A stretch of 32,041 nucleotides of DNA, from contig NW_019775682.1 of assembly GCF_001039355.2 (NCBI RefSeq), positions 62,374-94,414 on the forward strand, read 5' to 3'. This document shows, piece by piece, positions 9,701-20,500 of this stretch. The notes beneath the pieces were generated by a model. The model did not search any database. It had not been told where the DNA came from and was given only the letters and a program-made list of their open reading frames with translations. How positions within the stretch are numbered: position 1 is the first letter of the stretch; the number at the start of each line of letters is the position of its first letter. Source of the DNA: Lingula anatina. Its lineage: Eukaryota; Brachiopoda; Lingulata; Lingulida; Lingulidae. A program made the translations under genes and the position numbers.

Positions 9701-12700
9701 CTACATTTAAAAAATGCATTTCAAAATAAAACCACTCTGTCAACAAGAGGATTACTGTAATATTGGCACTGAAATGCACTATTATATCCAAGGTTGTTCA
9801 CTGAATTACAGTTTAATGGACCTTTTTTAAGTTTATATACTAGCTGGCCCAGCTAGAATGGGAGCCCCAGCTGCCCACAGGAGCCCAGGCTGCCAGAGAG
9901 ACTGCCATGGAGACTGTCCTTTTGCAGTCTGGGGCTCCAGTGTGCAGTCTCCTTGAGCAGGCAGACTGCAAAGGGGGCTGCAATAACTTAAATATTTTTG
10001 CAGGGGACTGCAAAGGAGGCTGCAATAACTTAGGCATTTTTGCAGGGGACTGCAAAGGGGGCTTCAATAACTTCAACATTTTGCAGGGGACTGCAAAGGA
10101 GGCTGCAATAACTTAGGCATTTTTGCAGGAGACTGCAAAGGGGGCTGCAATAACTTAAATATTTTGCACGGGACTGCAAAGGAGGCTGCAATAACTGACA
10201 TTTTTAACGTTGCCCAACGTATGCAATAAAAAACCCAATAGTTACTTAAAAAGTGTTTCTATTCGCAACTGAGAAGCGTGTATGCTAATCTTTTGATCAG
10301 TTATCAGGCTTAAAAGAAAACATTTTCTTTTTATTAAGAGCTTGTCAAAATGACTTTAAAATTGTTTGGGTTAAAAGCAGTTGTTGGCTTTAATCCTCCA
10401 AGCTATATATACACTCATATATAGTACATTTACTTCACCTATAAAAAATAACTGAGTGAACAGATTTATATTTTTTAAATAATGCTGTGAAAATATTATA
10501 TGCTTAATCATTGCTATTATTATCATTGAAATTAGACAAATGATTGAAGTCTTATTTTAATATACAATTGCACAATGTATAAATTTTAAACCTCACAGTT
10601 AGCATCAATTTAAGTTGGACTTAAAATCAACTGGTAACTTTCAATAGACCAAATTCATTTCAAGTTAGGGGCATGTTTATCTTAACTGTCAGTTTGATAT
10701 AAACAGTCCGCCTACAGCTTGCTCAATGAGATCAAATTACTATACTGGACAGTACATAGCACAGTTTAAACAGGCAGTAGTCCGTTGGGCTGATTCAAAT
10801 ATCTAAGCCAGAAGCTATAGGTCAGGAATGTTCTAAGGAAGAGGCAAGAAATCTGAAAACATTGATTTCTGGATTGAAAAAGAAGACATTTTTAGGAAAT
10901 ATAGAAAGAAAAATGAAGAGATAAAGAGACAGGATAAGAAGTGAGCATGCAAGCCTTTTTGGTTTTGTATTTTCCTACATGTATAGTTTACTGATGCACC
11001 AGGATCCATAGAGCCTTGGAAAGTGTTCAATTTTAACCCAGCACTTTGAATTCTGTTTGTGGTTTTGAAAAGTACTTGGAATTGCTATTAGGCTAGAAAA
11101 AGGTTTGCATTTAACCATTTTGGTCCTTGTAAAAATCTTATTTTAAATTCTTTAGTTTTTGGCATGAATATCAACAATAATTCACAGATGAGGATAATTA
11201 CCTTTTAAAACATCTCTGTACATTTCATCATCATGCAGTGTGTTAAAAATACCAAGTTTAAATGAAATGAGCCTTTTTTCCTTTGGTATGTACACTTTAA
11301 AATTGTATTAGTGTATAACTTGCCCTCATTAGTTGAAAAAACCTTAAAAATTACTTGAAATATTGCTGTTATGTGTCTGTATATATGAATCCTGGTCAGT
11401 GAATTCTGTGATAGAGTTTTTGGAATGATTAAATAACATACAGTAGAATTCCCAGCCCTCTGCTAATATGGGCTTTGTAGAAAAATATATATATGTAAAG
11501 CAGTAAACTGAAGTAAATTGTATGGAGAGAAATAAACCAATATGTTAGATATAAATGGATCAGATAACATACATTTTATGATCAAGGGGAAATTTTGTAT
11601 TTAGATTTGAACTTAAACACATACTTTGGAGAAAGATTATTTCTAAATTCCTTTTGATAAATGTAATTATTGTTTGAATATACAAAAAATAAATAAATAA
11701 ATAAAATATATAAATAAAAAGATTTTACCAAATTTTATTTTGCCAGTTGCCTAGGGAGACTGCAGAGTAGACTGCTAGAGGGGCTGCCAAGCAGACTGCT
11801 AGGGGGGCTGCCAAGCAGACTGCCAGGGGGACTGCCAAGCAGACTGCTAGGGGGGCTGCCAAGCAGACTGCTAGGGGGGCTGCCAAAGCAGACTGCTAGG
11901 GAGACTGCCCAGGCAGTCCCTCTGGCAGCGCGTTCCAAAAATGCAAATTAAGACTGCCAGGGAGACTGCCAAGCAGACTGCTAGGGGGGCTGCCAAAGCA
12001 GACTGCTAGGGGGACTGCCCAGGCAGTCCCTCTGGCAGCGCGTTCCAAAAATGCAAATTAAGACTGCCAAGGGGACTCCCTCCATACTTAAGGATACCTG
12101 CAAAGGAGGCTGCTATGGGAGCGGGGACTGCTAGGGAGACTGCAAAGCAGGCTCCATGGGGGGACTGTAAAGGAGACTGCAAGCAGACTGCAAAGGGGAC
12201 TACTTTTCTAGCTGGGGGCATATTTATCATACATTTTAAGTTGTTCTTGTGATAGATACAGAGAATGGTGAATTCTCCTCAAAATGATTAAAATTGGATA
12301 TTCTAACTCAAGTGTGGGTTACAAATCTGCAATTTTCCTCATTGTATAAGATGGAGATGGCTTAATTGGTATTAAAAGAAATATTGCAGAAAAGGTTAGC
12401 GCTCATTTAACCTTGCATTTAACTTAGTTCCTTCCCTTGTACTCCATCCATTCTTTAATCATTACCATTTATGAAGTTTTCATAATGAGATTTCATGTTG
12501 TCCTTAATTTGTACCAATCAGAGAATTTTTGCAGAGAAGTGGAATAAGGTTAAGACAAACCTCTGATAATTCCGCTATTTGCTGTTGATAAGCTTTCGGT
12601 AGATCTTCCATTTTCTTCTTATGTCTCAACCAGCTCTCTTCCTGTGATTTTTGTAGCTACAATTGTCAAAATTGAAAGTTTTTACATAATTTTATTTAGT

Positions 12701-14514
12701 ACATAAGAAGGGCAAATGTACATGTACAACCATTCATATGCACCAGATTATTTGTCAGCAAAATCTGTATTGTTTGACTGCATGTTTATCCCAAGTAGTT
12801 CCAAAGATATATTAAATCAAATCTATGAAAATATTTGAGAAAAGTAACATAACCATAAGTTTAACTAAAATACATATATTTTAAGTCATAAGATAATGAG
12901 GTAACGTATGCAGATCATCCTGAAGGTGAGAGAACTTTCCCAAAGTCTATTCAAACTGTATTCAAAGTCCCCAACCTTTTCAAGATTTTTCTGATTGTTT
13001 TTGGCCATGATCTGTAATGCCTTTGAATGCTCCTCCTTTTGTCTCGCAGATTCGTCTATAATATCTTGGAGCTTGCACCTCTGTTTTGCATTCTGTAAAG
13101 CTAAAACTTCTTGTTGCCTCTTTGCCTCAACAACTTCCATTCGAAATCCTTGGATTGCCTGCAACAGAAAGAATTTTACTTCCACTTGTTCACACATCAG
13201 TTCACTTCACATGTAAAGGTGACATAAATTGAGGTGTCTGTTCCCAGCAGTATGAGAAAACATTAAAGAAGCCCAAAAAAGGTGTTAATTTTAAATTATG
13301 TATAATATATTTGACCTTTATATAGGAAAACTACATGTAAATGAAAAAATCTACCAACTGTTGAGAAAATAATTTGTGAATTGGATCCTTTGGGTTTTAA
13401 ATTGGTAATTTTTTTACCATGTTTACATTTTACTACTTAACCATTCTTCAATTGTCTCAAAAATAAGAGTGACTTATTTTTGGATCAAACTTTTGTGAAC
13501 CTTTTTTGAAAGTCATTTGTTTTAAATACATCACTCATTTTTACCTTTTTTAAAGGCCATAAACAATACATTTACTAAGATTTCACATCTTAATTTGAAT
13601 ATCTTATAAATTCAATCAAGAATAAGTCTGAAATTATTTTGTACGTGCATGACAGTGTCTGGTCTAATCAAAATGCAAATAAATTAATAATTATAAGCAT
13701 TAAACCCCTCTATCAAACTCTTCATTTAACAATTTTAATGCTGTCTGCAGCATTCCAGGTAATACGTATACAGACCTTGCATATTCGAAGGAAATCAGTC
13801 ATATCTGAGGACAGGAAACTCTCGTCCAGTACAACTAACTTCGCAGGCCCTATAGCTTGCTTCAAGTAGGACATCTTCAGTTGTTCTATGTCTGCTAACA
13901 GCATTTCCTCTGTGTAGTCAACTGGTATAGGATTTAGTCGTTTTTTCAGCTCATCCAGAAGACTCTTAAACACTTTCTCACAGTTAAGACGAGACCTTTC
14001 GCGATTCTCTTGAAGGTAACGAAACAGCTCCCCACCAATAATAACATCATTCTCCTGACTTGTGTCTCTCCTAACTATCATGGGAAAACAAGGTCAACAT
14101 GAGGTCAAAGGCATAAACTGTACATTTTTGAAAATCAACTAAAAACATGCTAGTGCCCAGGTGTATCTAATCATTCTTATACTGATAGTGCTTCAATAAG
14201 ATAAAAGCTAGGTTAAGATATTTTTAAATTGTCACAGATTTTTAAAGCTTCCATGTCTTGTGCCTATTTTCAAATATACATGCAAGTAATTCTAAGACAA
14301 ATTTAAGTCAGTATAATCTCTAAATGTAATCTTTCTACATCAACATGGTATTGCAATAAATATCAATTTTGCCTATGTAACATAAAACAATTAAGATTGC
14401 AATGTAACTAGCATTCAAATTTGATCTTGAATCTGACAAATATTGGGGGGGCAGCATGATGTTTTGCAGATCTCAGAAATGTAGGGTACGTGTAATATCA
14501 ACTTCATCTCTGTC

Positions 14515-14552
<38 letters not shown>

Positions 14553-17500
14553 CTTTTGGGATGATATACATTAAAAATCAGAAAAAATTGTTTCCTTAGT
14601 ATTATGAATGAGTAGTAAAAGATCGATGTTCGGATGAATGGATAACATGCTTACATTGATCCGTGTGAACAGATTTTATGAGAATCAACAAACAAGGGGT
14701 TTGACTGACAGATTTTACAACCATGCCCCCATCTCTGTAATTTTTCACAGGAGGAAAGAGGGTCAGGGCTATTAAGGCTAAAAAGGTGCAGGCTTTGGCA
14801 TTAGATCTCGAGACATAACCAGAGGACAAAATGAATCCTTCTTGGTCATTATAATTCACAGGCTGAATCAGCCAAGTATGACAACAGGGACATCAGCTAC
14901 ATGTAACAGCTGACCAAGGTCAGGTCGTTACCACATATACCACAATCCAAGCTGAGGACCATTTTCTTTCTTTTTCTGCCAAACAAAACTGTTCTGTCAT
15001 AACCAGACCACTAAAAGACGTCTTAGAAAGGTTATTCACAATACTTTTAGGGACCAGAACTCAGTTAAGTGTCAAAGCCATTTCAGGGAGAGAAACATCC
15101 TCTCAAGGCACTGTACCAAAAAGTGCATCTGTCATACTGACAAAGTACAAAACAGCCCTGTTGGTGTGGGGAACATAATCACAAAGTTGCCATGTTTTCT
15201 TTTATCTGGATTTACAATCAAGAAGTTGAGAACCTCAGTGGCAAAATTGAGGAAATGGAAAGAGACCTTGTCCTAAATATAGTCCCATAACAACTGGAGA
15301 AGTAAAGAACGCTATCAAAAAACTAAAAAAGTGCAAGGCAGCTGGTGAAGACTCTATTGAAATGTTAAAAACAGGAGTAAATTACCTTGTAGGACTAATA
15401 ATTAACAAAAATCTTTAACTTAGCACTAAATACATGCGAAACCCCGGATACCTGGAACTTAGGCCTATTACTACCCTTATATAAATCTGGAGATCGAACT
15501 GACCCATCAAACCATAGAGGCCTATAGTATATGCATAACAAGCTGTTTAGGTTCTGTACTTACAAATAGAATCACTCAATTCATAGAAACAAATCAAAAG
15601 CTAAGTGAAGAACAAGCTGGGTTCAGACCTGTGTATTGTACAAAAGATCATATATTCACCCTAAACTTGAAAACTACTGTCTGAAATGGAAATTGAAGGT
15701 AAATGAAAATAAATCTAAAGTTATGGTATTCAATAAGCTTGGAAAAATTGACCCACATACCGGTACTTTTACCATAAATAACAGACCTATAGAAACAGTT
15801 AAACAGTTCTCATACTTGGGAATAGTTTTTACAAACACAGGATTCTTAAAACAGACAATGGAAAACCTTAAACAAAAGGCCCTCAAAGCTATATTTTCAT
15901 TAAAAGGGATGCTACATTCTCAAGAAATTTCTTCACCCCTACTAACCATGAAACTTTTTGACCAAATGATAAAACCAATCCTGTTATATGGCTGTGAAGT
16001 TTGCATGGCACAAGAGATATTCATAGACCAAAAAATGACACTACACAAATTGAATAAAATGCCATTCCAACAGATACATTTAAAAATGTGTAAATAGACA
16101 CTAGGTATAAGGGAAACTTCCAGCAATAATGCTTGTAGGGCAGAACTTGGGAGCCTTCCACTGTATTTGGACATTGTAAGTTTGGTGTCCAAATACAGTG
16201 CAAGACTGGACAACCTTCCAACTCATAGACTAGTCAAACAAGCTTACCACATGGAGCAAACAGAAAAGGGAAAGAATTGGTTTTGGGCTACTACAAATCT
16301 TTCGGCATGCTGGGAAGTATACCACCCAAATAACAACACACATACTAAAATCCACAACCACCAATATCTAATGGAAGAAATAAAAAAAGGCAAATTTTTG
16401 GGAAGAATTGCAAAAGAGAGAAAACAATAAACTCAGAACATATGGAAAAATTAAACATACTTATGAGGCTGAACCTTATGTAAAATTCAATGTTCCTTTA
16501 GCTCAAAAAAAAAGTAATATTAGCAAAAATGAGGATCAGTGATCATGAATTAGAAATTGAACGAGGGCGATATAAAAAACCAAAGAAGCCAATTGACAAA
16601 AGGAAATGCCCCCACTGTGACTCAATAGAAGATAAAGGACACTTTTTTCTAGAGTGCAGTGAACACAGAGTCGAATGGGAAATACTGTTTGCTTCCATAC
16701 CAGAGGTGAATTTGCAGGGTCCAACAGACAATAAACTATCTATTTTACTCAATCCACTCTCTGGGCAGAGTGTGATTGCCATATGTAAATTTGTAAACAG
16801 CGCAATTAAAAAGCGTGTATCCCTGCGTGGATGAGCATAGTTAACTACTTAAATTATTATTTTATTTTAAATTTGTATTAGTTAGAGAGCCTGTAAATGT
16901 AAACCATTTCTTTGTGCTCAATAAATTATCATTATTATTAAAACTCAATGTTATATAGAGTCCAGGAGAGAGTATAGATGCATACCATATATATAAGATG
17001 TAAGCTCTAGACACTGAGAAAATTCATCTTGGAGCTTAATTTGATTTTTTTTTTTTTATTTTTTTGACCCACTCTCCTTGTCACTGCACATTTGCAAAAT
17101 GATAGTAATTATTGTTATTTGCTAATAAAATGAATCAATATAAAATTGGTTGACCTCTTTAGCACTTTCAATTTCATAATTATTCAACATGAAATATCTT
17201 GAATATTTGCAAATTTTATTTTTTAGTACAGTGGGCCATTTTTTTATAATGTGGATTCACAATTAATTAGCTTAAAAACTTAATGCTTAAATCTCTTTTT
17301 TCCTCCTTACCTATTCTTTCATTAAAATCAAGGAAAAGTGAATTGTTCAAATGCTGTTCCTCTTCATCAAATCCAAAAAACTCCAGCTGTTTGTTTAACC
17401 CATTGCGAACATTGTCCATAACAGCATCATGGATGCTCATTAAGCTTGGTCTAAAAACAAAGAAATCATTTATAATATTTCGGTTTGTGGTGTAATAATT

Positions 17501-20500
17501 GCAAAAATGTAATTACAAAGAACAATAACCCTTGTAAAATTATTTTTCAATTCAATCTTCCCTTTTGCTTACAACACATCCTTTTAAATACAAAAAATTT
17601 GGTGATGACAGAGAAACACACCAACTAGCACTTACTGGTAGTGTCTTTCTGCTATGCGCTCAATTATTTTGATAACATTTTATCATTATCCTTCATAATA
17701 GTAATGATACAAATGTTTAAAATGAGTTAAAAGGCAGTTTTTTTAATTACCTATTTTTCAAATAATTTTATCTCCATCAGAAGTCAGAGGGGTGGTTAAC
17801 TTATTTAAAAAAATGTATCATGTGTTTATCTTGAAAACATTTCAGATCATTGTAAATTAAAGCTTTGGCTCATGCAATGAAACAACGGTTCTAATCTAAA
17901 TAGATCAATCAAACTCTGGGATTTCTGCTGAATGCAATCAGATTAACAGATAAACATGCCTCCTCTTGTTTCCCACATACTGGTAAAATCACCAGCTCTT
18001 TTATGTACAGACATATATAGTGTCTGTATATATAGACATTATACCCATGTCTTATGCCCCTGTCAGCATCATTGTTGCTGTGAACTTTCAAAGATCACAC
18101 GATAAGTGGACAACCATTTAACGTTTGTCTTCAGATGTACAGAACTGATGAATATTAGTAAAGTGCGTAAAGGTTCATTTTGAATATCAGCTTGACCTGA
18201 CAATTTTTCAAAAAGTTATGTTTTTTTTTTTTTCGTTTTTTTCTTCAGCATATATTCAGGAATTATGGGGAAAGTTACCAGAGGGGCCATTTAGAATAAA
18301 AGATCAGAGTATCAACAAGTCAGAGGCTCAAATATGGCAGACCTTACATGAAAGGAAGACCACTTAATCCTGTAATGGTATCACTGCTTCTCACACGCCT
18401 CCCCATGCGTCGTCCCTGCCAGGGCACAGTAATTAAATCTTGGCTCGCTTCGACCAGATGCATGGAGAGGCGTGTGAGAGGCAGAGAGACCATTACAGGA
18501 TTAGCCGGTCTTCCTTTTATGTAGGGTCTGCCATACTTGAGCCTTGGACCAGTTGATACTCACATATCTTCCTTTTTGAATAGCCCCAGAGAAACCTAAC
18601 AAAAAGCCATATGGAGACATTTTGCAAATTTTCTATCCCTTATTTCACCAAAACTAGCAGAGATACACTTATGGTTACTGTAATATTAATGAGACCTTGA
18701 ATTTGACATCTGGCCTATTTTTCATAATCAAATGCACTTCCCATATTTACTAGCCTATATTTCTCCGCAACTAATACATACATCTGAAGCTACCATGTAA
18801 CTTGAAGGGACTATATTTTGTTTAAATGTGATTTTGAATTTGCTGTTAATCATCATGTAAAATTGCATCAAAACTGACAAAATAATAACCTATTTTGTCC
18901 ATCATTATTTGTTTTTGTCTCTGTATTTTAACAGCTTTCTGTTTGTCTGTATTCTACTTGATGCCAGGAGGAGGTGTGTTAATCTGTTGGGAATAAGCCC
19001 TTTTTTTTTTTTTGTTTGTTTTTTAGGGTAAAATCAGTGACTATCTTATTTACATGATGGCATTCAACAATTGATATTGCCAGTTTGAAAATCAATTACT
19101 TTAAGTTAAATTATTTCCCCCCCTTGACTTTCATCGTACTATATATAGTTTTCTGTCATCATCATGTTTTTCTCTTTTGGCAAACTTAAAGTCAGAGAGG
19201 TATTACATGTAGTTATGTGAAAAAAATACTGATTTATATATGCATGTACATTGTATTTTGTTTTGAAATTTCTTTCTTGAATCTTTCTATCTTTCTTTGT
19301 TTCTTTATTTTGTCTTACTCCATATAAAAATCTTACTTTTCAGCATCATCACAATGTCTTTCTTCTATAGGTATCATCTCTGATCCTTTGAGGCAGACCT
19401 TGGTGATAGCTTCCTAAATGAAAAATAATATGACTATAATCCATGCGCACAGTATATTTCAAAGTTTAAAAGGATAAGCCCTCATTCAGATTTAAACATT
19501 GTACCAGCTGGATCTCAATGGGAGATTCTCACTAAAATGCATTCAGTGTTATCAGCTTTATTGTCTGACATACCCCCTTGAGCAGCAGGTTTGTTATATT
19601 AGTTAATTATCCCCTAGAACTAGAGGAGGCAATGTCAGACATTTAACCCAATTACAGTGATTGCACTTATGGAGAAACTCCCACAGAGATGGATCAATCC
19701 AAATAATAATAATTTATTCAGTTTTTCAAGGCCTCCGGCCCATAGTACATAATAGTAATAACAATAATAAAAATAATAATAATAATAGTAAAGTCGATTA
19801 GAAGTATTAAGGATTATTCATTTTTGTCAATGAACCAAAATTTCTTTTCTTAATATAAAAGCATTAAATATTTAAGCAGTTAGACTAGAGATAAAATTTG
19901 TGTTTTTTGTGGTCATTAATCTTAAAAAACTTTCTTTAGTAGGGTTATTCACTTGCATTTATTTTTCTCTTAATTCTGTATATGCTACACACATCATTAA
20001 AAAATGGTATTCGTCTTCAACATCATAAATATTGTGTTTTTTACAGATTAAACAGAGTCTATTGCATCATTCTATACCTCTCCATCTACTGCTCTCAATA
20101 TTTAGTTGGTGATTTGCGCATCTGAATCTTGCTAGTGAGGTTCTGTGTTTTACATTTTTAATGCTTAATAAGTAACACTCCAGTGTTAACATACTCTTAA
20201 ATAATGAATAAGACCCCATTTCCAGAGATTAGATCGATCTACTTTAGATCGACCTAACTCCCTGGGGGTTCACGCTTAATAGCTGTCAGTCGAGCGGACA
20301 CGAAAGTTAATTACCCCCTTACAGCTTGTAGTAGGCGGGACGGACATTTAAGTCAGATTATCTGACAGTAATCTAGTGAGACTCCCCGCGGGGATAGATT
20401 GATCTAAAAGCTCTGGGAATACAGCCTTAGTATCCAGTTTGCTGCTCCTACATATGTCACTGTGCCATATTTGGCCAGCATTATCTACTAATCTTTCTCT

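Noticed and set aside
9840-10116. Open frames on both strands across the GACTGC array, with regular peptide repeats
   Set aside because: The peptide periodicity simply reflects the 43-bp tandem DNA repeat. The composition is low-complexity and no family is recognisable.
11745-12215. Possible CRISPR-like array (short regularly repeated units)
   Set aside because: The units are contiguous and imperfect with no unique spacers, in animal intronic DNA with no cas genes. It is an ordinary minisatellite.
11735-12230. Minus-strand frames with repeated SPPSSLLG-like units
   Set aside because: Translation of the 24-bp tandem array. It has no start context, splice support or homology.
14602-14859. 85-residue minus-strand frame
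   Set aside because: No recognisable motif, phase-compatible splice sites or GBP alignment were found. It falls between two GBP exons that already join directly in phase.
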